DNA from: Thermoproteota archaeon
Lineage (GTDB): Archaea; Korarchaeota; JAOZGF01
Direction of reading: 5' to 3'
Length of the DNA: 7,469 nt
NCBI GenBank assembly: GCA_027491845.1
Contig: JAOZGF010000227.1
Coordinates: 1-7,469 of the forward strand
Shown: in pieces, positions 1-6,805 of the stretch
How positions within the stretch are numbered: position 1 is the stretch's first letter
How the letters are laid out: each line of letters starts with the position of its first letter
The notes under the pieces: model-generated
What the model was told of the DNA's origin: nothing
Seen by the model: only the letters and a program-made list of their open reading frames with translations
Databases searched by the model: none
Program-made: the position numbers and the translations under genes

Positions 1-1
1 A

Positions 2-148
2 TGGAATGTCAGCGAGACAACCTTGAACCTAAGTCCTCCACGAACTGGTTTCTCAACCCTGTACCTCAGGGCAAAACAGGACGCGATCCCTGGAGCGTAC
101 ACTTTTCGGGTAAAGGGAACCTGTGAGGAACTGACGAACCTTTCCTAA
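2..148 (+). pseudogene. 3' fragment of an Ig-like repeat of the surface-protein gene, open at the left window edge
   Basis: The frame is open from the window edge to a TAA at 146-148 and encodes about 48 residues. The segment DAIPGAYTFRVKGT is typical of the last two strands of archaeal/bacterial Ig-like repeats (COG1470-like, pattern DAxPGxYxFxVxGT). It lines up with the second half of the repeat in the downstream ORF at 167-1075, which lies in the same frame. The missing link is found in frame 1 from about 142 to 183 (LTLTDRGDVWTKR), which would lead straight into PDVKLDID of the next repeat. The fragment is therefore best read as part of the same gene, separated by a one-base loss near 141-145 and a one-base gain near 184-186. 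Whether these are real mutations or sequence errors cannot be told from one sequence. The gene's N-terminus lies outside the window. Confidence 0.55.
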
Positions 149-166
149 CCCTTACGGATCGCGGCG

Positions 167-1075
167 ATGTATGGACGAAAAGACCCTGACGTCAAGTTGG
201 ACATTGACCCTGGGCAAGTGGAGGTTGAGCAAGACGGGAAAGCTACTGTAAAGATTAACTTCAAGTTTTACGGTTCCTTCAATGACCCTGTAAAGTTAAG
301 TGTTTCGGGTTTACCTGAGGACGTGAACTACTCTTTTGCAAGCCCATCACCCCAAGAATCAATTCTAACCTTAACAGCAGGGAAAAGGATAGGGATATTT
401 AACGTAATTGTTTCAGGTTCAAGTGGGGCTATAACAAGGCATGCCTCATTCTTGTTGAAGATTAAACCGAAAACAACCATAAGAAGCTGTGAAACAGACT
501 GTTCATCCATCGATAATGAGCAAAACACCTCCCTGAACTATCAAGCACCTTCAAAGCCAAATGAAACAATGTCAGGGCCTGAATCCGAAATAGCCGGGTG
601 CGATAGCTCACCAAAAATTGAAGAAGGTGGGGGAAACATTGGCGGAAAAGAGACAGGGTTTCAAACAATGCAACAACTCATTTCGTCGGCGACAGGTGCC
701 CTGTTGATTTGTGCATTGGCTCTAACCCCCATGGCTGGATATGCAACAATTAAGATTGCCGAGAAAAAAAGAGAAAAAAGTGAAAGGAAAGAAAAAAGGT
801 TGGATAATAGTGTTTGGGACTCATTGATAATTGAAGGCTGCAAAACAGTTTACTTGGACTCTTCAGGAAGTGTTTCAGCCAAGGACTTGGACCTTTCAGG
901 GAAAGGAAAAATTTACTTTAAAAAGCTTTCAAGGGGGCTGTGGACTATTAGGCCTGTGAATGCTGAGGCGAAACTTAACGGTTTACCGTTGAAAACAGGT
1001 AAACCGAGGCTCGTCCTGAACGGGGACATTGTGGAGGTCTGGGGAGGTACTCTCAGGCTGTGGCTACCGGATTAA
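167..1075 (+). CDS. Membrane-anchored surface protein: Ig-like repeat, one TM helix, cytoplasmic FHA-like domain (C-terminal part)
   Basis: The ORF has 302 residues. Residues 7-99 form a COG1470-like Ig repeat: PDVKLDIDPG, then GKATV, VKLSVSGLPEDV and a closing strand near 92-99. Residues 100-168 are a polar, low-complexity linker with three Cys (108, 112, 145) and two N-glycosylation sequons (NTS at 120, NET at 132), as expected outside the cell. Residues 171-197 are a hydrophobic helix followed by a strongly basic run (EKKREKSERKEKR), so the C-terminus should be cytoplasmic. Residues 215-302 are beta-rich and end in LNG...LVLNGDIVEVWGGTLRL, which resembles the NG/GD end of an FHA domain; the Arg and SxxH phosphopeptide-binding motifs are not evident. 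The ATG at 167 is probably not the native start: no signal peptide follows it and an Ig-repeat fragment lies just upstream in the same frame. The gene is convergent with rad50. Its function is unknown; a signalling or scaffold role is inference. Confidence 0.7.
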   Translation: MYGRKDPDVKLDIDPGQVEVEQDGKATVKINFKFYGSFNDPVKLSVSGLPEDVNYSFASPSPQESILTLTAGKRIGIFNVIVSGSSGAITRHASFLLKIKPKTTIRSCETDCSSIDNEQNTSLNYQAPSKPNETMSGPESEIAGCDSSPKIEEGGGNIGGKETGFQTMQQLISSATGALLICALALTPMAGYATIKIAEKKREKSERKEKRLDNSVWDSLIIEGCKTVYLDSSGSVSAKDLDLSGKGKIYFKKLSRGLWTIRPVNAEAKLNGLPLKTGKPRLVLNGDIVEVWGGTLRLWLPD

Positions 1076-1086
1076 TTCTTTAAAGA

Positions 1087-1321
1087 CTAAGGCTTCCTTA
1101 TCCCATTAACTCCTCCATTTTTCCTTGTTATCTCAAAACCTTGTTTGTGTTGTTTAACTGTGAAAAGAAGAATTTCCACTGCATCACCTATTATTTCAAG
1201 GAGGCCCGTTCCCCAACACACCAACTACAGCCTTCTCAATTGTTTGCAACAGGAACCTCAACCCTGAACCCATGAAGTTTATTTCTATTTCATCATTCCA
1301 TCTGGGTGGATTCCTCCTCTT
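1087..1321 (-). pseudogene. Decayed minus-strand reading frame, unknown family
   Basis: Two overlapping open stretches in different minus-strand frames look like pieces of one protein. The first runs from 1321 to 1199 (stop at 1198-1196) and contains WNDEIEINF and GSGLRFLLQTIEKAVVGVLG. The second runs from 1224 to a TAG at 1089-1087 and contains TGLLEIIGDAVEILLFTVKQ, then HKQGFEITRKNGG. Removing one G from the GGGG run at 1214-1211 joins them smoothly (VVGVLG-TGLLEIIGDAVEIL). The first stretch is preceded in frame by a TAG at 1324-1322, and more stops lie further upstream. This pattern of one frameshift plus in-frame stops suggests a decaying gene in the same direction as rad50, about 0.5 kb beyond it. 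I do not recognise the family. Chance open frames in noncoding DNA remain possible. Confidence 0.35.
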
Positions 1322-1676
1322 CTAAAACGATTTAAAAGAAGAACAAATTTGCATTGCACCATTCACTTTTGATATTTTCCTATTAGTTATCACGTGCAGC
1401 CAGTTCATATTTGTAGAAAAGTTCCTGGAAATCCTGTCGCCTGAATGGCTGATTCCCCTCTTAAGTAATACATGCTGTCCTTAAAAGAACTTTGAAAATG
1501 TTTTCCCCTTCACTTCATCCTTCTCCCTTGAAAAGCTCCTTCAACACCTTAAAATAAGGATGGAATGTGTTGATTCAACGGTTTTCAGGTTGGAATTGCA
1601 GGAAACAATGTCTCTCATTTGGTTGAATGTGAAGAGTTAAGGGAAACAGCAGGCCTCTCTAGCTAACTTATTGAGG
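1322..1676. other. Region without an intact gene; scattered minus-strand coding-like fragments
   Basis: No ORF of useful length with a good start is seen on either strand. On the minus strand several short protein-like stretches sit in different frames: TFHPYFKVLKELFKGEG (1568-1518), a frame containing FQELFYKYELAARDN (within 1460-1386), and MRDIVSCNSNLKTV starting at an ATG at 1618. Each ends at a stop within a few dozen codons. Together with the piece at 1087-1321 they suggest one or more degraded genes, but the individual fragments are short enough to arise by chance. I see no tRNA, rRNA, tandem repeat, or terminal inverted repeats of an insertion sequence here. Confidence 0.3.
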
Positions 1677-1886
1677 CTAAACCTCCTTTTTAAGGAAGAG
1701 AGATTTTAAGAAGGCTATTTTCGAGGCAGGATCCACGGGTTCCTCGGGAAACGTTTTTGTCACCCTTCGGAAAAATAAAAATAGTTTGTCGTTAAAACCC
1801 ATAAAGCGAATTAAAACTCTTACCATTACACGTCGTGAAAACGTTGTTAACCCTGCAGGGCACTTATCTCTGTCTTCACTCTCCAC
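1677..1886 (-). CDS. Possible small protein overlapping the rad50 stop (hypothetical, 49-69 aa)
   Basis: A GTG at 1886 lies inside the end of rad50 and opens a 69-codon frame overlapping rad50 by 11 bp, an arrangement common in coupled archaeal operons. An internal ATG at 1826 would give a 49-residue protein starting MVRVLIRFMGF. The second half (FPEEPVDPASKIAFLKSLFLKKEV) looks protein-like. The VRVLIRFMGF start is loosely reminiscent of beta-grasp (MoaD/ThiS-like) first strands, but there is no C-terminal Gly-Gly and the protein is too short, so this is only a guess. Against a real gene: Arg codons here include CGA, CGT and CGC, unlike the AGG/AGA-rich neighbours; no clear ribosome-binding site precedes the ATG; and a T-rich tract lies inside it. 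It may instead be the surviving 5' end of the decayed material that follows. Confidence 0.3.
   Translation of the reverse strand: MESEDRDKCPAGLTTFSRRVMVRVLIRFMGFNDKLFLFFRRVTKTFPEEPVDPASKIAFLKSLFLKKEV
1681..1691 (-). promoter_or_regulatory. Strong Shine-Dalgarno-like sequence with no intact gene after it
   Basis: Reading on the minus strand, AAAAAGGAGGT (1691-1681) is a near-perfect anti-16S match. It sits at the end of the small ORF that stops at 1677. The next 20 bases contain no ATG, GTG or TTG opening a usable frame: stops follow in all frames within a few codons to about 17 codons. It is consistent with the ribosome-binding site of a gene that has since decayed, or it may be just Lys-Glu-Val codons of the small ORF. 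Confidence 0.3.
1771..1781 (-). terminator. T-rich tract, possible transcription terminator of the repair operon
   Basis: On the minus strand the RNA-like sequence is TTTTTATTTTT, about 95 bases past the rad50 stop. Archaeal RNA polymerase terminates at U-rich stretches without needing a hairpin, so this is the best candidate for the end of the nurA-herA-mre11-rad50 transcript. It also falls inside the possible small ORF at 1677-1886, so the two calls compete. Confidence 0.3.
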
Positions 1887-3930
1887 TAACCACGGAAACC
1901 CCGTTTACATTTTTAATCCTTATTTGGTTCGTTTTTTCTTCTTCACCGTAGCCGTGGTGAGTTACAAGTATTATTTGATCTATCTCTTTAGCGGTTTTAG
2001 CGATGTAATCAAGCAAGGTGGGAATGTTTTCCTCGTCAACCCCGTCCGTCGGTTCGTCAAGGATTAAAAGGTAAGGAATACGCAGGGACTTAAGCAAGGC
2101 CAACAGTTCAGCGATTGCAAAAAGGCTTTCATGGCCTCCGCCACATCTCCAGGCAGGGATAAAACTGTTTTTTCCTCGGGGCTGAACCATCAACTGATAA
2201 TTCTCCCTGTTTACCATGCAAGAAGAATAGTTTTGTTGGTCGGTTAACCTGAGAAAGTATTGGTAGGTTAGATATCCAAGTTGCTTAAGCAGGTTCTCCC
2301 TTAACTGGATCTCGTAGTCTGTATAGCGTTGCATTAACTTTCCAACCACCTTGATTTTCTCTTTGTACTCCATTATTTCAGTTAATTCCCGCCTCAATTC
2401 ATCTAATTGTTTTGAGGCGGCCTCTATTTCCCTTTCAAGCTTCTTCCTCCTACTTTCCTTCTCTTTCAGCAAGGAATTCTTTGAGAAAAGGGAAGGAAGT
2501 ACTTTCTCGTTAAGCTTAACTTTGATTTCACCGTGTTTTCGTTGAACTGCTTCAAAAACATCATCTAAAGAGTTGAAATCTTTTTTTAATAGGAACTTAG
2601 CCTGCTGAATAACTTCTTTTGAGCTTGAACAAATTTCTCCATAAATTTTTTCGGATTCCTCCTTTAACTCAGCGATTTTTTGCTTCAACATCCCTATTTG
2701 CCCAACCCTTAAAGCCAGGTTGGTTGCCTTCCTACTTAAATCATTGATCTCTTCCCTAATCCCTTCAAGCAGCTTCTCTTTTTCTGCCCTGTCAGCCTCC
2801 AGTTCCCGGGCCTCCAGGTCTAGTGCATTCTTCCGAGCCCTGTATTCCTCAATTTCCCTTTCAAGCCTTTCATAATTTATTTCTTGGCCGCACTTGGGAC
2901 ATCTCACCATTTTTTTCTGTTTAAGCTCTAAATATTCCTTTAGAAAGTGAACGTAACGGTTTCTATTCGACATCACCCCGGTCATTTTATTGTTTATCTC
3001 TTTAATCCTACCTGTTAATTCTTTTTCAATGTTAAGCAGTTTCTCCCTTTTTTCCTCCAGCTTCTTCTTGAGTTCCTCAGGTTTTTCGCCTACTTCCTCA
3101 GTTATCCTCTCAACTTCTTTCGAGAAGTTTTCTTCTTCACTTCTAAGTTTCTCGTAGTTTGAACGTTTTTCTTTGAGTTGACTTAGTCTTTCCATTAGTT
3201 TTTCAAGTAAATTAAGCCTTTCCTTAAGTTTCTCCATTAATTTTTCTAGTTGGGATGCTTCCTCCTTGATCACATTGATTTCATGGTTTAATTCTTTTAG
3301 TTCTCTGGTTTTCTCATTCAATCTTTCTTTTTTCTCTTGATAAAGTGCCTTTAATGACTCGTATCTCCCCTTGTCTAACCCTATTTCGCTTTCCAGTCTT
3401 TTCCTAACTTCTTTCAGTTCCTCCTTTATTTCATGTGCAACGTTTAGTCCCAGTATTATGTCCATCTTGTTCTTATCAGGTTTAAGGATGCTTGAGAACT
3501 CTTTTTGCTTTGCATAGACAACGTTGAAGAACCTGTTTCTCCCTATGCCAAGTAAGCTCTTTATTTTCTCCCTTACTTCCTCATCCCTTGTCATTACTCC
3601 TTCCTCTCCCTCAACCTCCATTAACAACTTTGTTGTCCTGTAGTTTCCATCCTTGTCGAGTTCTCCTTGCCTCATCACCAGCACCAGCTGGTTTGTAATG
3701 GGGCTTCTGAACCTTAGCTTAACTAAGAGCTTTCCTCCGTGTAGGGAGACAAGGTCTCTCTTGTTTACTCCTGGAACCTCCCCGTAAAGCCCGAAGATAA
3801 GCGCCTCTAGGACCGTTGTTTTCCCGGCAGTGTTCCTTCCCGATATCCTGTTAAGCCCCTTCCTAAACCTTATTTTTTGGGGTGGATAACTGAATGACTT
3901 GAAGTTCGCTATTATCAATTCCTCAATCAA
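1876..3930 (-). CDS. rad50: DNA double-strand break repair ATPase Rad50
   Basis: SMC-like ABC ATPase that partners Mre11 in recognising and processing DNA ends. The N-terminal half opens with MIEELIIANFKSF, followed by Walker A GRNTAGKTT (31-39, Lys37) and the Q-loop Gln142 in VYAKQKEF. A long charged coiled coil follows to about 340, then the zinc hook CPKC (Cys344, Cys347), then the returning coiled coil. The C-terminal ATPase half carries Walker B LLILDEPT (621-628), a D-loop DGVD (629-632) and the H-loop VTHH (His658). The signature region is WRCGGGHES (594-602), which departs from the usual LSGGE: the conserved Ser and Glu seem replaced by Gly and His. At 684 residues it is shorter than typical archaeal Rad50 (about 850-890), because each arm is only about 190-200 residues. 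It starts with TTG, overlaps the mre11 stop by 8 bp, and has GGAAGG 8 bases upstream. It is the last clear gene of the cluster. Confidence 0.95.
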   Translation of the reverse strand: MIEELIIANFKSFSYPPQKIRFRKGLNRISGRNTAGKTTVLEALIFGLYGEVPGVNKRDLVSLHGGKLLVKLRFRSPITNQLVLVMRQGELDKDGNYRTTKLLMEVEGEEGVMTRDEEVREKIKSLLGIGRNRFFNVVYAKQKEFSSILKPDKNKMDIILGLNVAHEIKEELKEVRKRLESEIGLDKGRYESLKALYQEKKERLNEKTRELKELNHEINVIKEEASQLEKLMEKLKERLNLLEKLMERLSQLKEKRSNYEKLRSEEENFSKEVERITEEVGEKPEELKKKLEEKREKLLNIEKELTGRIKEINNKMTGVMSNRNRYVHFLKEYLELKQKKMVRCPKCGQEINYERLEREIEEYRARKNALDLEARELEADRAEKEKLLEGIREEINDLSRKATNLALRVGQIGMLKQKIAELKEESEKIYGEICSSSKEVIQQAKFLLKKDFNSLDDVFEAVQRKHGEIKVKLNEKVLPSLFSKNSLLKEKESRRKKLEREIEAASKQLDELRRELTEIMEYKEKIKVVGKLMQRYTDYEIQLRENLLKQLGYLTYQYFLRLTDQQNYSSCMVNRENYQLMVQPRGKNSFIPAWRCGGGHESLFAIAELLALLKSLRIPYLLILDEPTDGVDEENIPTLLDYIAKTAKEIDQIILVTHHGYGEEEKTNQIRIKNVNGVSVVSGE

Positions 3931-5200
3931 GTTTTTTTCCTTCCAAAAATTTTTTGTTCCTCAAAATTTTAAGCCATTCCTCAACGAATTCGTGTCTCAG
4001 GCTCTTTCTAAGCAGGCCTGTCTGTGGACTGGCGAATTCATCCAGTGCATCCTCAATTTTTGTATGCATGGATTCTATTTCATCCACTATTGTTTCGAAG
4101 CCCTTAAAGAATTCCCTGACATTTATTCTTCCACTCTCCAGCTTAACCTCCAATGGGGGGAGCTCTAAGTTGAGTGAGTCAACTTCAACGTGAAGCAACT
4201 TTTTACATTGACTTTTCAGCTCCATCACCCTGTTCAGGTTAATGTCCATTGGCAGGCCTTCAGACAACTTACCCTTCAAAACGATTCTTAGGTATCCTTT
4301 CTTGCCTCTCCTCTCCAATTCCTCTATGAAGTCCTTGACAACCCGTAGAGTTTGACTTGCAAACCAGTCAGGGGGTTTCGCAGGGAGGCCTTTGATTTCG
4401 GTTTTCTTTATGTAGTGTCTTGGCTCCACAGGAACCCACTTAAACAATGGATCGCTGTTTTCGATTTCCACAATGTAGAGGCCTTTTTCAAGGCTCTCAC
4501 CTACGTCGTAGACTTCAAGGGAGCCAGGCATAAGCAGCCACTTTTTCTCGCCAATTTTCTTTGGATGAAGCCTTTCATGGTAATGTCCTGCGAATACAAG
4601 GTTTACGTCTGCTTTTTCAAGGTCATGTAGGTCTAGGCATGGGCTGTTAGGCGGTACTTCATGGTAGCCCTCCACGAAAGCATGGAGAAGGACAACCTTC
4701 AATTTTTCATGGCCTCCATGCTTCCTAAGCAATGGAAGCAATCTTTCCCTGTACGCCCTACCTATTTGGTCATAGTATCCCAGGCCGAAGACACATATTT
4801 CCCTGTTGCAGAAAAAAGGCTGGGAACCAGCTTCATCCCCTATAACAACAAGGTAATTTGCAAGGGGGTGCTTAAGGTAGTTCAACGTGTCAGAAAGAGG
4901 CCTGCCGTCATGGTTCCCCCTGATCAAAAAAATCTTTATTTCCTTGCCGTACCTGCGCCTGTGTTCCCTAGCTATTCTGTAGAGTTCTTCGTGGACGAAT
5001 GGTATTAAGTGGGGGCGAAGCGTTTTCCTTTCAAACAAGTCTCCAACTATGAAGACATAGTCAACGTTTTCGCCAATTATCTTGTCATTGGCTTCACTGA
5101 AGGTCTCGCAGAATGCTTTCTCCCTTTCTAGGCCTATTATGAAGGGCATCCTCCTGCCAATATGTATGTCCCCGTATACCGCCAGCTTCAACCCAATCAA
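3923..5200 (-). CDS. mre11: DNA double-strand break repair nuclease Mre11
   Basis: Manganese-dependent calcineurin-like phosphoesterase with 3'-5' exonuclease and endonuclease activity, working with Rad50 on broken DNA ends. All catalytic motifs are visible: VYGDIHIG (Asp11, His13), VGDLFE (Asp54), RGNHD (Asn96, His97), LLHAF (His173) and AGHYH (His206, His208). A capping domain follows from about 240 to 320, and the C-terminal 100 residues (including VREFFKGFETIVDEIES) should bind the base of the Rad50 coiled coil. The length of 425 residues is normal for archaeal Mre11. The reported start is a TTG directly after the herA TAG. A second TTG at 5191 would give MKLAVYGDIHIG, closer to the usual N-terminus, and neither has an obvious ribosome-binding site, so the exact start is open. 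The stop overlaps rad50. Confidence 0.96.
   Translation of the reverse strand: MIGLKLAVYGDIHIGRRMPFIIGLEREKAFCETFSEANDKIIGENVDYVFIVGDLFERKTLRPHLIPFVHEELYRIAREHRRRYGKEIKIFLIRGNHDGRPLSDTLNYLKHPLANYLVVIGDEAGSQPFFCNREICVFGLGYYDQIGRAYRERLLPLLRKHGGHEKLKVVLLHAFVEGYHEVPPNSPCLDLHDLEKADVNLVFAGHYHERLHPKKIGEKKWLLMPGSLEVYDVGESLEKGLYIVEIENSDPLFKWVPVEPRHYIKKTEIKGLPAKPPDWFASQTLRVVKDFIEELERRGKKGYLRIVLKGKLSEGLPMDINLNRVMELKSQCKKLLHVEVDSLNLELPPLEVKLESGRINVREFFKGFETIVDEIESMHTKIEDALDEFASPQTGLLRKSLRHEFVEEWLKILRNKKFLEGKKLD
3939..3944 (-). promoter_or_regulatory. Ribosome-binding site supporting the TTG start of rad50
   Basis: On the minus strand GGAAGG ends 8 bases before the TTG at 3930, separated by a run of seven A and one C. 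It lies within the last codons of mre11. Together with the good N-terminal match (MIEELIIANFKSF) it supports TTG as the rad50 start. Confidence 0.5.
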
Positions 5201-6805
5201 CTAGTGAAGACTAAATTCTCCCTCTAGTTTAACTAGATCCATTTCTTCCCTTGCTTCCTCAAGCAACCTGTGTATGTCAGGGGTTCTTCCCCCGTGATCG
5301 GTTTCTCTCCCGCCGGTTTTAATCATGACAGGTGCAGGGACGAAGGGGCCAAGTAACACGGCCTCACCCTGGTTTAGGGCGGGGAGATCGTCCAGTAAAT
5401 CCTCTGAAAACGATTCGCTCGCCGCCTTAATGGTTAATTGGTCCTCCCTGTTCACCATGCGTAGGATTATGTAGTTAGAGCAATTGGCAAGGATGTCCTG
5501 GTCAATTTTCCTAGGCCTCTGACTTATAATGACAAGGAACACCCCGAACTTAGATCCTTCAGAAGATATTTTAGAGATTATTTCCCTTGAAAACCTTCCT
5601 CCACCTTTTTCAGGTGGAGCTGCAAACCTGTGTGCCTCCTCAACAAAAATGAAGACAGGGTACTTAGCCCAGTTTTCCCTCTTGAACTTTGCGTCAAATA
5701 TTTTTCTGAGAACCAAGCCAACGAACACGTCCTGTGTTTCACCGTCCAAGCCGCTTAAGAGGAGTATGGATGCATGCATTGGCTTAAAGAACTCCTTGAT
5801 TGGCGTTGTAAATTCGCTGAAAATATTCTTTTCACTTAATTCTTCAAGCCTTAACAATACCTTACTTATCCTTTTCCTCTCTTCTGAACCAATTGATTCC
5901 TCCTCCATTTTTGCCGTGAACAAGTCAATAACGTCTTCAAGGCTGAATTCCCTGTTTTTTTCCCTGGCTTCCTTCAACACCCTCCTCAAAAGTATTTTTT
6001 GCAATGAACCCGTTATTTTCGCAAGTTGACATAGTTCGGAAAAGCCGATCTCTGAAACACTAAACTTGAAAGGCTTTGTAACCAGGGGAGAACTTATTTT
6101 TTCAGCCCCAGGCGCAACGTAAACCGTTATTTTGTCCTTGAAAAATTCGTTCAGCCCTCCATCAGGCCTCCTGTACATGTTTATGTAGTCTCCATGCGCG
6201 TCCACCACGACAACTGTAGCCCCTTTTTTCAGGAGTTCCTCAATGATTTTACCTGCAACATATGATTTGCCGTACCGCGTCATGGCGAGTATGGCTGTGT
6301 GCCTGTGAAGTTCTTTGCCTGAGACAGGTATAACGATGTTTGGCCTGTGCAGGAGATACCCTATTGGAAGCGGGACGTCTTCCTCGGCTATGTCAAAAAA
6401 ACTTTTAACCAGTTGATCTTCAGCCCTATACACAGGGGTTCCGGGAAGAGGCGGACTTCTAGGGTGTAGAATTTCTTTTTTACCGTTTAAATCCTGCAGG
6501 AAACCAATTATCTTTGCAACGGCAATTATCTGTAAGAGGTCTTGCTGAAAACCTAGTTGTTCTTGTTTCCAAGCTGCGGATGGAGATATTTTTTCATCAT
6601 AGAACGGATGCCTTGAAATCACTTGCTTGACCTGGGCTAAAACATCAACAACCTCTTTCCTCTTACCCTCGTTAAACACTATTTGCTCTTCAACTTTAAC
6701 TTGAACGTACTCATAGTTTGAAGGCCTTATTTCAGGGTTAGTTATGTTGAACTCGAAGAAGTTAGGGTTCGACTGCCCTATAACAAACCCATATGCGTCC
6801 TTCAT
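5201..6805 (-). CDS. herA: HerA DNA helicase/translocase (HAS-barrel, FtsK-like ATPase)
   Basis: Hexameric bipolar DNA translocase that drives the NurA nuclease in 5'-strand resection. The N-terminus (AYGFVIGQSNPNFFEF, then YVQVKV, residues 4-60) fits the HAS-barrel that docks NurA. The P-loop is ILAMTRYGKS (172-181), with Lys180 and Ser181; the usual first Gly is Ala174 and the turn is Arg-Tyr rather than Gly-Ser. Walker B is VFIFVEEAH (384-392) with Glu389 and Glu390. The SQRP motif (428-431), typical of archaeal HerA, follows, with the RMVNREDQ region near 449-456. At 534 residues the size is normal for the family. It starts with ATG sharing one base with the nurA stop (TGATG) and a good ribosome-binding site precedes it. 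mre11 begins directly after its TAG, so the three genes are almost certainly co-transcribed and translationally coupled. Confidence 0.95.
   Translation of the reverse strand: MKDAYGFVIGQSNPNFFEFNITNPEIRPSNYEYVQVKVEEQIVFNEGKRKEVVDVLAQVKQVISRHPFYDEKISPSAAWKQEQLGFQQDLLQIIAVAKIIGFLQDLNGKKEILHPRSPPLPGTPVYRAEDQLVKSFFDIAEEDVPLPIGYLLHRPNIVIPVSGKELHRHTAILAMTRYGKSYVAGKIIEELLKKGATVVVVDAHGDYINMYRRPDGGLNEFFKDKITVYVAPGAEKISSPLVTKPFKFSVSEIGFSELCQLAKITGSLQKILLRRVLKEAREKNREFSLEDVIDLFTAKMEEESIGSEERKRISKVLLRLEELSEKNIFSEFTTPIKEFFKPMHASILLLSGLDGETQDVFVGLVLRKIFDAKFKRENWAKYPVFIFVEEAHRFAAPPEKGGGRFSREIISKISSEGSKFGVFLVIISQRPRKIDQDILANCSNYIILRMVNREDQLTIKAASESFSEDLLDDLPALNQGEAVLLGPFVPAPVMIKTGGRETDHGGRTPDIHRLLEEAREEMDLVKLEGEFSLH

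Noticed and set aside
1290..1296. ATGATGA on the minus strand, a match to the C box of archaeal C/D guide RNAs
   Set aside because: No CTGA D box or C'/D' pair lies within about 100 bases downstream, and the stretch falls in the decayed reading frame.
1651..1677. Weak inverted repeat GCCTC...GAGGC around TAGCTA
   Set aside because: Only five base pairs with a 15-base loop; no matching copy or flanking direct repeat to suggest a mobile-element end.
1725..1760. GGTTCCTCGGGAAAC looked like part of a tRNA arm or hairpin
   Set aside because: The stem has a mismatch, and no acceptor, D or anticodon arm could be fitted around it.
1786..2067. Plus-strand open frame of 93 codons
   Set aside because: It runs antisense through the conserved rad50 C-terminus and has low-complexity Phe-rich content; a shadow of rad50.
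5529..6029. Plus-strand open frame of 166 codons
   Set aside because: It is antisense to the core ATPase domain of herA, which is clearly coding, and shows no recognisable domain.
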